Positions 18,746-28,684 of a stretch of 64,000 nucleotides of DNA are shown here, in pieces. The notes under the pieces are model-generated. The model saw nothing but the letters and a program-made list of their open reading frames with translations, did no database searches and was not told the DNA's origin. The position numbers and the translations under genes are program-made. The number at the start of each line of letters is the position of its first letter. Position 1 is the first letter of the stretch. Source of the DNA: Robbsia andropogonis (lineage in GTDB: Bacteria > Pseudomonadota > Gammaproteobacteria > Burkholderiales > Burkholderiaceae); NCBI RefSeq assembly GCF_000970345.1, contig NZ_LAQU01000010.1:102283-166282 (forward strand), given 5' to 3'.

Positions 18746-20371
18746 ATGCAAGCTGCTGCCGTTCCGCTTCGCCTGTTATCCATGCTCCAATCGGTACGAC
18801 GTCCGTTTTCGTCGATCATGCGCGCCACGTTCAACATTTCGATGCATGACCGGATGTGGCATGGTGTGCTTGTCGCCGCGCTTGCCATTCCGTTGACTGC
18901 ACCATTGACGGCGCACGCAAGCAAAGCCGATAACACATTGATTTATGCATCAGACAGCGAAGCGGAAAACGTGTCTCCATACCATAACAATGTCCGCGAA
19001 GGTGTAATACTTGCGCATATGGCGTGGGACACCTTGATTTATCGAGATCCGAATACCGGTAAATATCTGCCTGATCTGGCCACGGCCTGGAACTGGGAGT
19101 CACCCACATCGCTGGTGCTGGATCTTCGCAAGGATGTGGCGTTCCAAAACGGTGATCCATTTACCGCGGATGACGTAGTCTTCACATTCAACTACATCAA
19201 CTCACCGGATTCGAGAGCCGTCTCGCGGCAGAACACGGATTGGATTAAGACTGCCGAGAAAATCAACGACTACAAAGTACGTCTGGTGTTGAAGGCGCCA
19301 TTCCCGGCGGCACTTGAATATCTGGCTGGACCGACGCCGATATACCCGGCGGCCTATTTCAAGAAAGTTGGGCTCGAAGGTTATAGCAAGGCGCCGATTG
19401 GCACGGGGCCATACACGATTACGCAAGTCACGCCCGGCAAGGGTGTGACGATGGTGATCAACAAGCATTATTTCAAGGGAAGTCCGATCGGCACGCCGCA
19501 CATCGGCACCGTCAAGTTTCTGGTGATCTCTGATCCGGAAACGCGCGCCGCGCAGTTAATGACGGGTGCAGTGGATTGGATATGGCGCGTGCCCCCCGAT
19601 CAAGCGGACTCTCTGAAACAAATGCCAAATATCGCCGTGATCGGCGGCGAAACGATGCGCGTCGGGTTCATGTCCATGGATGCGCTAGGCACTTCCACAC
19701 CCCATTCCCCGTTCAAGGATGTTCGCGTGCGTCAGGCTGTCAATTACGCAATCAACCGAGCCGGCATGGCGAAAGATCTGGTGCGTGGCGGGAGCCAACC
19801 GCTTTGGGCAGCCTGTTTCAGAACGCAGTTCGGATGTGATGACTCAGCGGTAACCAAGTACCCGTATGATCCTGCAAAAGCGAAGGCGCTGCTGAAAGAT
19901 GCCGGTTACCCGAATGGTTTCGAAACCGATCTCTATGCCTATCGCGAGCGCGAATACGCGGAGGCATTAGTGGGTGATTTGCGAAAAGTGGGTATTACCG
20001 CGCGCCTGCACTACGTGCAATACGCGACCCTGCGCACTACGCAACGCGACGGCAAGACGCCGTTGACCTTCCAGGCCTGGGGATCGTATTCAATCAATGA
20101 TGCCTCGGCTTTCGTCGGCAATTGGTTCGAAGGCGGGCCGGACGACGTCGCGAAAGATCCCGAGGTGATTCAATGGCTGAAGACCGCCGACACGTCGAAT
20201 GATCCAGCCGTACGCAAGGCAAATTACGCGAAGGCATTGAAGCGGATCAGTGACCAGGCATATTGGGTTCCGCTGTTCTCGTATTCGACGAACTATGCCT
20301 ATAACTCCGCGCTGAATTTCAAAGCCTATCCCGATGAGTTGCCACGTTTCTATGAAGCGAGCTGGAAGTAG
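18746..20371 (+). CDS. family 5 solute-binding protein of a peptide/opine-type ABC importer
   Basis: 541 residues. A long N terminus leads into a hydrophobic signal (WHGVLVAALAIPLTAPLTAHA, cleaved near residue 59), then the typical family 5 body: LIYASDSEAENVSPYHNN, TALR-like LATAWNWESPTSLVLDLRKDVAFQNG, and DDVVFTFNYI. It captures a short peptide or related ligand in the periplasm for the permeases encoded downstream. The ATG at 18746 has AAGGAAT upstream; an internal ATG at residue 33 would give a signal peptide of normal length and is a possible alternative. The pairing with an M20 peptidase supports peptides or acylated amino acids as cargo. Confidence 0.9.
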   Translation: MQAAAVPLRLLSMLQSVRRPFSSIMRATFNISMHDRMWHGVLVAALAIPLTAPLTAHASKADNTLIYASDSEAENVSPYHNNVREGVILAHMAWDTLIYRDPNTGKYLPDLATAWNWESPTSLVLDLRKDVAFQNGDPFTADDVVFTFNYINSPDSRAVSRQNTDWIKTAEKINDYKVRLVLKAPFPAALEYLAGPTPIYPAAYFKKVGLEGYSKAPIGTGPYTITQVTPGKGVTMVINKHYFKGSPIGTPHIGTVKFLVISDPETRAAQLMTGAVDWIWRVPPDQADSLKQMPNIAVIGGETMRVGFMSMDALGTSTPHSPFKDVRVRQAVNYAINRAGMAKDLVRGGSQPLWAACFRTQFGCDDSAVTKYPYDPAKAKALLKDAGYPNGFETDLYAYREREYAEALVGDLRKVGITARLHYVQYATLRTTQRDGKTPLTFQAWGSYSINDASAFVGNWFEGGPDDVAKDPEVIQWLKTADTSNDPAVRKANYAKALKRISDQAYWVPLFSYSTNYAYNSALNFKAYPDELPRFYEASWK

Positions 20372-20491
20372 GTTGGTGTCATTGCCCTGCCGTCTCATTT
20401 ATCCCTATCCATGCGTGATGAGCGACGGCGTTCACCCTGTATCAGCGACAAAAGCCGAGCGGTTGCGGCCGGATAATCGGGAGAACGTGTG

Positions 20492-21406
20492 ATGTTTGCC
20501 TATCTGTTGCGACGTCTGGCGATCGCGTTGGCCGTTTGTTTCACGGTGTCCGTCGTCAGCTTTACCTTGCTGCATTTGTCCGGCGATCTGGCAACGGCGA
20601 TTGCGGGGCCCGAGGCGAATGCGGCGACCGTTGATGCGCTTCGGCATCAACTCGGACTGGACAAACCGTTGGTGACGCAATATGTGGAATGGTTGTGGCG
20701 GGCGTTGCATCTCGATTTTGGCCGCTCCTTCTATTTTCAGGCCAGTGTGATGTCCTTGATTGCGGCCCGCTTGCCGATCACGCTCCAGTTAGGCGGCAGC
20801 GCACTGGCGATGGCCACGCTATTGGCTATCCCGTTGGGTATTCTCGCCGCGATGTATCGCGATACGTGGATCGACCGTCTTGCCTTGTTGATCGCGGTCA
20901 TTGGCCAAGCCATGCCGAGTTTCTGGTTTGGGCTGACGCTGATTCTATTGTTCGCCGTGGGCTTGCACTGGTTTCCTGTCGCGGGCAACGCCTCGTGGAA
21001 AAACTTCGTACTTCCTGCCGTGGCGCTTGGTTATTACGCAACCCCTTCGATGATGCGGTTGACCCGTAACGGCATGCTTGACGTGCTGGGTTCCGACTAC
21101 ATTCGTACTGCCAGGGCCAAAGGCCTCAGTGCCTCCCGGGTGATTTTCAAACACGCATTGCGCAACGCCATCATTCCGGTGGTTGCGCTAGCCGCCGTCG
21201 AGCTGGGTTTCATGCTGGGCGGCTCCGTAGTGATCGAGTCGGTGTTTTCTTTGCAAGGTCTGGGGCAGCTTGCCTGGGACGCGATTTCACGAAACGATTT
21301 CCCGATCGTCCAGGCGGTCGTCCTGATCATTGCTCTGATTTACATCGGGCTGACTTTTTTTGCGGATGTGATCAATGCGCTGCTTGATCCGCGCTTGCGT
21401 AGCTAG
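20492..21406 (+). CDS. DppB-type ABC permease
   Basis: 304 residues with about six membrane helices. The N terminus MFAYLLRRLAIALAVC, the early LGLDKPLVTQYVEWL and the C-terminal EAA loop (DYIRTARAKGLSASRVIFKHALRNA) are those of DppB/OppB permeases. It forms the inner-membrane channel with the following DppC-type subunit. GGGAG eight bases before the ATG at 20492 decides the start over the preceding GTG. The next gene begins eight bases after its stop. Confidence 0.93.
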   Translation: MFAYLLRRLAIALAVCFTVSVVSFTLLHLSGDLATAIAGPEANAATVDALRHQLGLDKPLVTQYVEWLWRALHLDFGRSFYFQASVMSLIAARLPITLQLGGSALAMATLLAIPLGILAAMYRDTWIDRLALLIAVIGQAMPSFWFGLTLILLFAVGLHWFPVAGNASWKNFVLPAVALGYYATPSMMRLTRNGMLDVLGSDYIRTARAKGLSASRVIFKHALRNAIIPVVALAAVELGFMLGGSVVIESVFSLQGLGQLAWDAISRNDFPIVQAVVLIIALIYIGLTFFADVINALLDPRLRS

Positions 21407-21414
21407 GAACGCGA

Positions 21415-22380
21415 ATGACCATGACATCATCCCGCTCCGCTGCACAGTCGTCCTCTCCGGCACCCGTGGTGCAGGCTCCCGCGTCCGGCGGTGCCATGCC
21501 ATTGCAGATGGACCTGCCATTGGTCCAGCCGCGGCGGCACGGGTTATCTCGCCTTCTAGGCAGGCATGGACTGGTACTCGGTGCGGCCCTTCTGTTCATC
21601 ATCGTGCTGGCTGCGATACTCGCTCCCTGGATTGCGCCGCATGATCCCTATAACCAGGACCTGGGCACGCGATTGATTCCACCCGTCTGGAACGCGCGTG
21701 GTAGTTGGGAGCATGTGTTGGGAACCGACAAACTCGGACGGGACTATCTAAGCCGTCTTTTGTTCGGGGCTCGTGTCTCGCTACTGATCGGCTTGCTGAC
21801 CGCGCTGATTTCAGGCGCGATCGGTACGACGCTTGGCGTACTCGCCGGCTATTTCGGTGGACGCGTCGACGCGGTGGTGAGTTACATCCTGACAACCCGG
21901 CTGGCATTGCCGGTCGTGCTTGTGGCGTTGGCGATGTCGTCATTGATCGGTGGTTCTCTGAAAACCGTGGTGCTGCTGCTGGGCTTTCTTTTATGGGATA
22001 GGTTTGCCGTGGTCACCCGCTCGGTCACGCAGCAGTTGCGTAACGCGGAATTCATTGCGGCGGCCAAGGCGCTTGGTGCATCCACGCCTTTTATTCTATT
22101 GCGCGAGTTGTTGCCGAACATCACAGGTGCCTTGACCGTTGTAATTACCCTGGAAATGGCTCATGCCATCCTGCTTGAGGCGACGTTGTCGTTCCTGGGG
22201 TTGGGTGTTCCGCCGCCCATGCCGTCCTGGGGGCTGATGATCGCGGAAGGGAAGTCATACATGTTCTTCCAACCTTGGATCATCATGATTCCGGGCGTGG
22301 CGCTGGCGGTGTTGGTGATGGCGATCAATCTCCTTGGCGATGGGCTGCGCGACCTGAACGCGCCCGATGGCCGCAACTGA
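21415..22380 (+). CDS. DppC-type ABC permease
   Basis: 321 residues. A Pro/Ala/Ser-rich cytoplasmic start of about 40 residues is followed by the DppC pattern: the first helix, ending in LAPWIAPHDPY, then HVLGTDKLGRDYLSRLLFGARVSL and the EAA loop (EFIAAAKALGASTPFILLRELLPNI). It pairs with the DppB-type permease. AGGA precedes the ATG at 21415. The operon continues into the two ATPases with a gap of about 40 bases. Confidence 0.93.
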   Translation: MTMTSSRSAAQSSSPAPVVQAPASGGAMPLQMDLPLVQPRRHGLSRLLGRHGLVLGAALLFIIVLAAILAPWIAPHDPYNQDLGTRLIPPVWNARGSWEHVLGTDKLGRDYLSRLLFGARVSLLIGLLTALISGAIGTTLGVLAGYFGGRVDAVVSYILTTRLALPVVLVALAMSSLIGGSLKTVVLLLGFLLWDRFAVVTRSVTQQLRNAEFIAAAKALGASTPFILLRELLPNITGALTVVITLEMAHAILLEATLSFLGLGVPPPMPSWGLMIAEGKSYMFFQPWIIMIPGVALAVLVMAINLLGDGLRDLNAPDGRN

Positions 22381-22422
22381 ACCCGCAGCGAACGGACGAC
22401 CAATGGAAAAAGAGGCGCGGAT

Positions 22423-23445
22423 ATGAGTGCACTACTCGAGGTTCAAGATCTGCGTGTTGATCTGCCCACGCCGAATGGTGTGCTGCACGCGGTGCGGGGA
22501 ATCGATTTTCATATCGATCGCGGCGAAATGCTGTGCCTTGTCGGCGAGTCGGGGTGTGGTAAATCCATGACGTCACTGGCAATCATGGATTTACTTCCGA
22601 GACGAGCGGTGCGCACTTCTGGGCAATTGCGTTTCGATTCGATCACATTGCCCGGCTTGTCAGCGAAATCGATGAATGCGTTGCGCGGCGCGCGCATGTC
22701 GATGATCTTCCAGGAGCCGATGACCTCACTGAATCCGTCATTTACCCTGGGCGACCAATTATGCGAAACCTTGTTGCAACATCGCAAGGTGAGTCGGACA
22801 GTGGCGCGCGACCGGGCCGTCTACTTGCTGGAGCGCACTGGCATACCGCAGGCCGCAGTACGGATGAGGCAGTACCCCCACCAGTTGTCGGGTGGATTGC
22901 GCCAGCGCGTGATGATCGCGATGGCGTTGATGTGCGAACCTGATCTGATCATTGCCGACGAGCCAACGACCGCGCTCGACGTCACTGTTCAAGCACAGAT
23001 TCTCAAGCTGATTCGCGAACTGCAGAAGGAGTTCGGCACCGCGGTCCTGTTCATCACGCATGATTTGGGTGTCGTTGCGCGGATCGCCGACCGCGTTGCC
23101 GTGATGTATGCCGGGCAGATCATCGAAACCGCACCCGTGAACGAACTGTTTGCAACGCCTTCCCATCCTTACACACAGGGACTGCTGAACTGTATTCCCG
23201 TGCGAGGTAAAACAGCGCCTGGCAGCCATCTTGCGGCGATTTCCGGTACGGTGCCTTCATTGGTAGGAGAAATCACCGGTTGTCCGTTCCGTAACCGCTG
23301 TCCGAACGCACATGCAGCGTGCGAGAAAACGCCTCCTGAGTTATCAGTGGGTCCGAATCATCAGGTTCGGTGCGTGCTTGCAAAATCGAGTGGGGTACTA
23401 CCGGCCGCGATACCATGCTCCAATATGGTAGGGGAGGCCGTCTGA
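22423..23445 (+). CDS. DppD-type ABC ATPase
   Basis: 340 residues. Walker A is GESGCGKS near residue 40, the signature is LSGGLRQRV, Walker B is [12 protein letters not shown], and the switch His is in THDLGVV. The C-terminal oligopeptide-transporter ATPase tail holds the four-Cys pattern ([21 protein letters not shown]), which in this family can bind an iron-sulfur cluster. It energises the importer as a heterodimer with the next gene product. Its TGA overlaps the following ATG by one base. Confidence 0.93.
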   Translation: MSALLEVQDLRVDLPTPNGVLHAVRGIDFHIDRGEMLCLVGESGCGKSMTSLAIMDLLPRRAVRTSGQLRFDSITLPGLSAKSMNALRGARMSMIFQEPMTSLNPSFTLGDQLCETLLQHRKVSRTVARDRAVYLLERTGIPQAAVRMRQYPHQLSGGLRQRVMIAMALMCEPDLIIADEPTTALDVTVQAQILKLIRELQKEFGTAVLFITHDLGVVARIADRVAVMYAGQIIETAPVNELFATPSHPYTQGLLNCIPVRGKTAPGSHLAAISGTVPSLVGEITGCPFRNRCPNAHAACEKTPPELSVGPNHQVRCVLAKSSGVLPAAIPCSNMVGEAV

Positions 23446-24356
23446 TGGTCAGAGCGTCTACCTCGGATTCCTTTGCACAACGGACGAGCGCTTTTTCGAA
23501 AGGCGACGGTTCTGTCATGTCGTCGGACAAGCTGGCGTCTCCGATCGCGCTCGAGTTATGCGCGATCAGTCGGGTTTTTCAACTGAATGGTGGTCTCTTC
23601 CGCTCACCAATGCCTTTCAAAGCGATAGACAACGTGTCATTACGCGTAATGCGTGGCGAGACGCTGGCCTTGGTGGGTGAATCAGGCTGTGGTAAAAGCA
23701 CGCTGGCAAAAATCCTGCTAGGACTGCTGCCGCCCACTACGGGAGATGTACTGATCGACGGTAAGCAAATCGATCCGGGCAATCGACTCGCCAACGCACG
23801 ACGTATCCAACCGGTTTTTCAAGATCCCTATTCGTCATTAAATCCGCGCAAGACTGTCGCCCAACTGGTGGGTTTGCCATTGATGCTGCATGGGGTTGGC
23901 GACAGGATGCAGCGCGATGCCGAGGTGCGCCGGATGCTCGAGTTAGTCGGCATGCCGGAACGCACGCACGGCCAATACCCAAATCAGTTGTCAGGCGGGC
24001 AGCGGCAACGTGTCGCCATTGCGCGCGCGCTGATCTTGCGCCCCGGTATACTGATCTGCGACGAGCCGACATCGGCGCTCGATGTGTCGGTGCAGGCGCA
24101 GATACTGAACCTGCTGCTTGACTTGAAGGCGGAGTTTGGCCTGACCTATCTCTTCATCAGCCACGACCTCGGCGTGGTGGAACATCTGGCGGATCGTGTC
24201 GCCGTGATGCACCAGGGAAAGATTGTCGAATTGCAAAGTCGGGAGCTGATTTTTTCCGCACCCGAGCAAGCCTATACGCGACGCCTGCTCGCGTCCGCGC
24301 TGACACCTGAACCCGGGTTGGGACTGCCCGACCTGATGTCTGAAGTACTTTCCTGA
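23445..24356 (+). CDS. DppF-type ABC ATPase
   Basis: 303 residues from the ATG at 23445, which overlaps the previous stop as TGATG and has GGGGAGG upstream; an ATG at 23517 is an alternative. Walker A is GESGCGKS, the signature is LSGGQRQRV, Walker B is LICDEPTSALD, and the switch is ISHDLGVV. It is the second ATPase of the peptide importer. An N-terminal stretch of about 25 residues before the conserved part is poorly conserved in look. Confidence 0.92.
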   Translation: MVRASTSDSFAQRTSAFSKGDGSVMSSDKLASPIALELCAISRVFQLNGGLFRSPMPFKAIDNVSLRVMRGETLALVGESGCGKSTLAKILLGLLPPTTGDVLIDGKQIDPGNRLANARRIQPVFQDPYSSLNPRKTVAQLVGLPLMLHGVGDRMQRDAEVRRMLELVGMPERTHGQYPNQLSGGQRQRVAIARALILRPGILICDEPTSALDVSVQAQILNLLLDLKAEFGLTYLFISHDLGVVEHLADRVAVMHQGKIVELQSRELIFSAPEQAYTRRLLASALTPEPGLGLPDLMSEVLS

Positions 24357-24374
24357 GCCACCATTACCCTGATC

Positions 24375-25808
24375 ATGAGCCTGCACAATAGCCGAGCGAA
24401 TGCTATCGAGCGCGTCAGCGCCTACTTTGACGACGGTCGCTTTTACGCGAGTTTGCAAAGACGCGTCGCTGTCAAGACGGAAAGCCAGGACAGCGAGAGC
24501 CTATCGATTCTGCTAGGTTATCTGAGAGAGCAACTCGCACCAGCGCTGGAAGCACTTGGTTTTACCTGGACGGTGCTAGAGAATCCGATAGCGGGAAAGA
24601 GTCCTTTCCTGATTGCGGAGCGGATAGAGCCGGGCGCGACCTACACCGTCCTGACCTATGGTCACGGGGATGTAGTGCGTGGCTATGATGCGCAATGGCG
24701 TACCGGGTTGAGCCCATGGAAGATCGTGGTGGAAGGCGATAAATGGTACGGCCGGGGAACTGCGGACAACAAAGGCCAGCACACAATCAACCTCGTTGCA
24801 CTGGCGGAGGTCATTGCCGAACGTGGTGGCGTACTGGGCTATAACGTCAAGGCGATATTCGAGATGGGAGAGGAGATCGGCTCTCCGGGCCTGGGCGAAA
24901 TCTGCGCGGCGAACAAGCAAGTGCTTGCGGCCGACCTGTTTCTTGCATCGGACGGTCCACGTCTCAACGCGACTCGTCCGACATTGTTTCTTGGATCGCG
25001 TGGTAATTTTAATTTTGAGATGCGACTGGAATTACGTGATGGGGCGCATCACTCAGGCAACTGGGGCGGCTTGCTGCGCAGTCCTGGCATTCGTCTGGCG
25101 AACGCATTGGCCAGCATGGTGAGTCCGACAGGAAAGATTCTTGTCGAGAAACTCCGTCCGTCCGGACTGCCGCAAAGCGTACGTGACGCGCTGAAGGACA
25201 TTCATGTGGGGGGCGGTCCCACGGATCCGGAAATCGATCCGCAATGGGGTGAACCCGGACTGACGCCGGAGGAGAAGGTATTCGGTTGGAATTCCTTCGA
25301 TATCATGGCGTTCAAGACCGGTAATCCGGAAGCGCCAGCGAACGCGATCTCCGGGTATGCGTACGCCCATTGCCAGGTGCGCTATGTGGTGGGAAGTGAT
25401 GGCAGCCAGTTTCTCCAGTATATTCGCGATCATCTGGATTCACTTGGATATTCGGATATCGAATTGAAGATCACTTCGACGATGATGCCAGCAACCCGGC
25501 TCGATCCGACCGATCCTTGGGTGAACTGGGGGCTGACGTCGATTGCGAAGACCACCGGTAAGAAGCCTGCGTTGCTGCCGAACCTTGGAGGCTCGTTGCC
25601 GAACGAAGTTTTCTCCGACATTCTTGGGCTGCCAACTCTTTGGGTGCCGCATTCCTATCCCGCCTGTTCTCAGCATGCACCGGACGAACATATCCTCGCT
25701 AGTACGACACGGGAATCGTTGCAGGTGATGGCTGGACTGTTCTGGGATCTGGCCGAACAGGGCGCATCGGTCGTTGCGTCACGCAACGCGGGACTTTCCG
25801 CTGGCTGA
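24375..25808 (+). CDS. M20 family metallopeptidase
   Basis: 477 residues. Metal ligands and catalytic residues of the M20/ArgE/DapE/carnosinase family are visible: GHGDV (His and the Asp), the bridging Asp in GRGTADNKGQ, the catalytic Glu pair in EMGEEIGS, the Asp in LASDGPR, and a C-terminal His in HAPDEH. The dimerisation lid lies between, around residues 220-350. It probably hydrolyses the dipeptide or N-acylated amino acid brought in by the preceding transporter, in the cytoplasm. It starts 18 bases after the ATPase gene, so it belongs to the same operon. Confidence 0.9.
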   Translation: MSLHNSRANAIERVSAYFDDGRFYASLQRRVAVKTESQDSESLSILLGYLREQLAPALEALGFTWTVLENPIAGKSPFLIAERIEPGATYTVLTYGHGDVVRGYDAQWRTGLSPWKIVVEGDKWYGRGTADNKGQHTINLVALAEVIAERGGVLGYNVKAIFEMGEEIGSPGLGEICAANKQVLAADLFLASDGPRLNATRPTLFLGSRGNFNFEMRLELRDGAHHSGNWGGLLRSPGIRLANALASMVSPTGKILVEKLRPSGLPQSVRDALKDIHVGGGPTDPEIDPQWGEPGLTPEEKVFGWNSFDIMAFKTGNPEAPANAISGYAYAHCQVRYVVGSDGSQFLQYIRDHLDSLGYSDIELKITSTMMPATRLDPTDPWVNWGLTSIAKTTGKKPALLPNLGGSLPNEVFSDILGLPTLWVPHSYPACSQHAPDEHILASTTRESLQVMAGLFWDLAEQGASVVASRNAGLSAG

Positions 25809-25937
25809 TAGGCAGAATAAGACCTTAGGGTCGTTGGTGTCCCCAATGTTCGAGCGTGAATCGGCCGACAGTCCCCGATCGGGCATGTCAAAGCACGAAA
25901 ATCACCTAGCTTGAAACACCGTTCCGAAACGTCATGT

Positions 25938-26909
25938 CTATGAAGACGTATCCACCGGCCGCAACATGAAATTGGCTATTGTCTCGACCACACAGTCAGC
26001 TAACGGAAGTTCCGGATTGCTGTAGGTTGCGATGTTTTCGCTTCTATCGTCTGTGCCAACAGCTTTCAGAACATGATTGGCGTTGACGAGGTATGCAAGT
26101 TCCGCTTTTGGATTCGCCTGCTTTAGTCGTTCGGCGTCTTCGCGGCCTACCTGTATATCTCGGAGTCCCTGAACAATGAGCACTGGCTTCGTGATGTTGG
26201 TCAATAGTTCAGCCGGGTCGAGCGCAAACTCGCTGATTAGAAAGCGTTGAATCGCTGGCCTGAACAATGGCATCAAAACCGGATCTATCTTGCTCGCATC
26301 CACGAATTCTCCAGCGGCAAGCCAATCAAGCACCGACAATGCATTTTTCATAACTGGTGCATTTTCCGGATTTGCCATTAGTTGCGCACGCAGTACATCT
26401 CGCAAAGGACGGCCGGGTGTAGCGACCAGAACAATTCCATGGATATCTAGGGTGCTCTGAGCCGCTACCAGACTAACTAATCCACCCTCGCTATGACCTA
26501 GCAGCCATACCGATCTGGTTGGGTAATTTTCACCTATCGCCCTGACCCATGCGTGCAAGTCATTCGAATAGTCGTGAATTATCACATCGTCTGCATTGTC
26601 CAGTGCGGAGGCGCTACCGTACATACCGCGTTTATCGATGCGCACGGTCGCAATTCCGCATTGCGCTAGTCCGTGTGCAAGTAAATGGTATGTTGACGCG
26701 TGAAGACCGTACGGGGCGTTTCCGTTCCGGTCCGTGGGCCCGGAACCGGGAACGATAAGCACGATCGGAGCATCTTTTGCCGCTGGCAGTAGTAACGTGC
26801 CGCGAAGCGATCCTGTCGAACCTGACGCAGCTATTTCTGTTTCATTGTTTTGCGTTGCGTCGGCAAGACAATTTTTCTGCTTTTTTGCATCCGGATGATG
26901 AAAGGTCAT
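25938..26909 (-). CDS. alpha/beta hydrolase
   Basis: 323 residues. The fold is shown by the oxyanion strand IVLIVPGSGPTDRNGN, the nucleophile elbow GHSEGG (Ser), the acid in QGLRDIQV and the His in NANHVLK near the C terminus. The segment RIDKRGMYGS between them is typical of serine hydrolases resembling peptidase S9/S15 relatives. No signal peptide is visible. GAGG precedes the ATG at 26909. It follows a polygalacturonase gene on the same strand but is separated by 240 bases with a hairpin, so it is probably its own unit. Substrate unknown. Confidence 0.8.
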   Translation of the reverse strand: MTFHHPDAKKQKNCLADATQNNETEIAASGSTGSLRGTLLLPAAKDAPIVLIVPGSGPTDRNGNAPYGLHASTYHLLAHGLAQCGIATVRIDKRGMYGSASALDNADDVIIHDYSNDLHAWVRAIGENYPTRSVWLLGHSEGGLVSLVAAQSTLDIHGIVLVATPGRPLRDVLRAQLMANPENAPVMKNALSVLDWLAAGEFVDASKIDPVLMPLFRPAIQRFLISEFALDPAELLTNITKPVLIVQGLRDIQVGREDAERLKQANPKAELAYLVNANHVLKAVGTDDRSENIATYSNPELPLADCVVETIANFMLRPVDTSS

Positions 26910-27038
26910 TCGGTCCTCGTGAGGTCATCGTAAGCGTCGGGGGGATAACGTCAGACTGATGCCCGCCGCGTTCAATCACTATAGTAAATTCACGGGAGCT
27001 TGGGAGGGAACGAATCTTGGGAAGCAGGGTCGCAAAAT

Positions 27039-27055
27039 CTCACTTGCAAAGTGAG
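27039..27055 (-). terminator. probable terminator after the first GH28 gene
   Basis: Perfect seven-base stem CTCACTT/AAGTGAG with a three-base loop, about 95 bases past the stop of the polygalacturonase gene. On the minus strand it is followed by ATTTTG, a short T-tract. Confidence 0.4.
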
Positions 27056-27150
27056 GAGGTGTCATTTCTTTAAAAATCGCGCCGTGAAAGAGACGACGCG
27101 TTAATCCAGCGCACGAAAGTGATGGATCAAGTCATCGTCGATCGTTTTAT

Positions 27151-28521
27151 TCAGATCTGTGCAGGAATGGTGATGCTGCTAGGGCAAGACAGGGTCGAGC
27201 CTGTATCGGTGATCGGCACTACTTGGCCGTTTGAGCCAATCGAGGTTGTCACGGTGCTGTGGCTACCCACTTGCAGCTCGCCATTGGTCACTGAGAACGC
27301 ATTACCGCCTGTGATCTTACTATTGGTGATGCGAATCCCGTTATTGTCCGTAGTAGGTACGCCCATCAGGCTATTCGAAAGGCCGACGATGGCACCTTGC
27401 GTCTTGCTGGCGGTGGCGATCACGTTGTCGATGCTGACATTAGCAATAATCGGCAAGTTGCCGCCAGTGCCCGATGCATAGGTGTAGGTGAACAAAAACG
27501 GCTGCTGCACGTTCCGCATGCAAGTGTTCCGGTAAGTAACCCCGGTGGTCGCGCCGCTGTCTTTAGCGGTCTGGTCGGTTTTAATGCGATAGCCGTAATC
27601 CGTGCCACTGAATTGCACTGTGTCAACCGTGACCTGGGATACGCCAGGATTTGCAATGGTATTTCCAGCTGCTTCCTGGCCACCAATAGATATGCCGTGT
27701 CCGCCTCCGACTACGCAATTGCTGATGTTGACGTTGGAGGTGGCGGCAGCGCCGGCGTTGGATTTAATGGCGATATCGTCATCTCCTGTGTCGAGCAGGC
27801 AGTTCTTGATGGTCGCCGTCTGGGTGCCAATGATGTCTATCGCGTCCGTGTTCGGCGCCAGGTTATCGCCGCTGGCATTGCGGTTTGGGTTTGCGTAAAT
27901 CCATACGCCATCGATGGTGACGTTCTTGGAACCCGATTCTATAACCAATTGCTCCTTCGGAGAATTGCGGATGATCAGCGCATTGCCAGTCGCATTGGAC
28001 GCGCTCGGGAACGTGACAATCGATTGCGCCTTGCCGGTATCGGTAAAGTTCGATCCCACCTGCAGGTTCGAGCCCGTTATTGCGATGAGCTTCGGGCGTG
28101 CGGTATTATCCTGGCCGACTGCGGCCGACCAGTATGTCTGGCCGTCTCCGTCTATCGCGCCGGTACCGGTGATGGTCACATTACTGACATTGTTCCCAAC
28201 CAGCATGGCGCCACTCGATGGCTGCGATGGAGAGCCTTTCAGCGTGAAACCCGATTCGATTTTCAGGACGATGTTGCTGGCAAGGTTCACGGTTGTGATA
28301 ACCGCCGTCGACACGCCATTGTTGGTTGTAAGGTCGATCAGGCCCGGGCTGCCACTAGTGCCGACGCACTTATTGATGGCGTTCTGAAGGTTTGTCGTAT
28401 TGGTGCTTGATGAGCTGCTCCACTGCGGTGTACAGGTTGCAGCCTGCGCCGGTACTTGCACGACGATCGCGGTGAATGCGGATAGCGTCAGTGCTATCCG
28501 CATACTGCTTTTTCTTTCCAT
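27151..28521 (-). CDS. secreted polygalacturonase (GH28)
   Basis: About 456 residues. It starts with a Sec signal peptide (MRIALTLSAFTAIVVQVPAQA) and then a right-handed parallel beta helix. All four GH28 catalytic motifs are present in order: NTDAIDI, TGDDDIAIKS (the Asp pair), GGGHGISIG (His) and YRIKT. It would hydrolyse alpha-1,4 galacturonan of plant pectin outside the cell. AAGGAAA before the ATG at 28521 sets the start; the frame is open to 28599. It lies just downstream of a second, different GH28 protein. Confidence 0.93.
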   Translation of the reverse strand: MERKSSMRIALTLSAFTAIVVQVPAQAATCTPQWSSSSSTNTTNLQNAINKCVGTSGSPGLIDLTTNNGVSTAVITTVNLASNIVLKIESGFTLKGSPSQPSSGAMLVGNNVSNVTITGTGAIDGDGQTYWSAAVGQDNTARPKLIAITGSNLQVGSNFTDTGKAQSIVTFPSASNATGNALIIRNSPKEQLVIESGSKNVTIDGVWIYANPNRNASGDNLAPNTDAIDIIGTQTATIKNCLLDTGDDDIAIKSNAGAAATSNVNISNCVVGGGHGISIGGQEAAGNTIANPGVSQVTVDTVQFSGTDYGYRIKTDQTAKDSGATTGVTYRNTCMRNVQQPFLFTYTYASGTGGNLPIIANVSIDNVIATASKTQGAIVGLSNSLMGVPTTDNNGIRITNSKITGGNAFSVTNGELQVGSHSTVTTSIGSNGQVVPITDTGSTLSCPSSITIPAQI

Positions 28522-28621
28522 GATTTTTTCCTTGTTTTCGAATGGACGAGGGGACACCGGGTTCGGCAGGCGATTGACATCACGCAACCCGTGTATCAAT
28601 GCCCGCCGTCGGGAACCTCAA

Positions 28622-28644
28622 CTGGGGTCAGGTCCGGACCCCAG
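28622..28644. repeat. eight-base hairpin between the GH28 genes
   Basis: CTGGGGTC / GACCCCAG with a seven-base loop, about 40 bases after the stop of the upstream GH28 gene. It resembles REP-type GGGGTC palindromes and may act as a transcript end or mRNA stabiliser. No T-run follows. Confidence 0.35.
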
Positions 28645-28684
28645 GTACTACCTGGTGCAGCCGTAGCGCCGAAAGCGTTTCAAA

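Noticed and set aside
27397..28410. 337-codon plus-strand open frame
   Set aside because: Antisense to the polygalacturonase gene, which has a signal peptide and all catalytic motifs.
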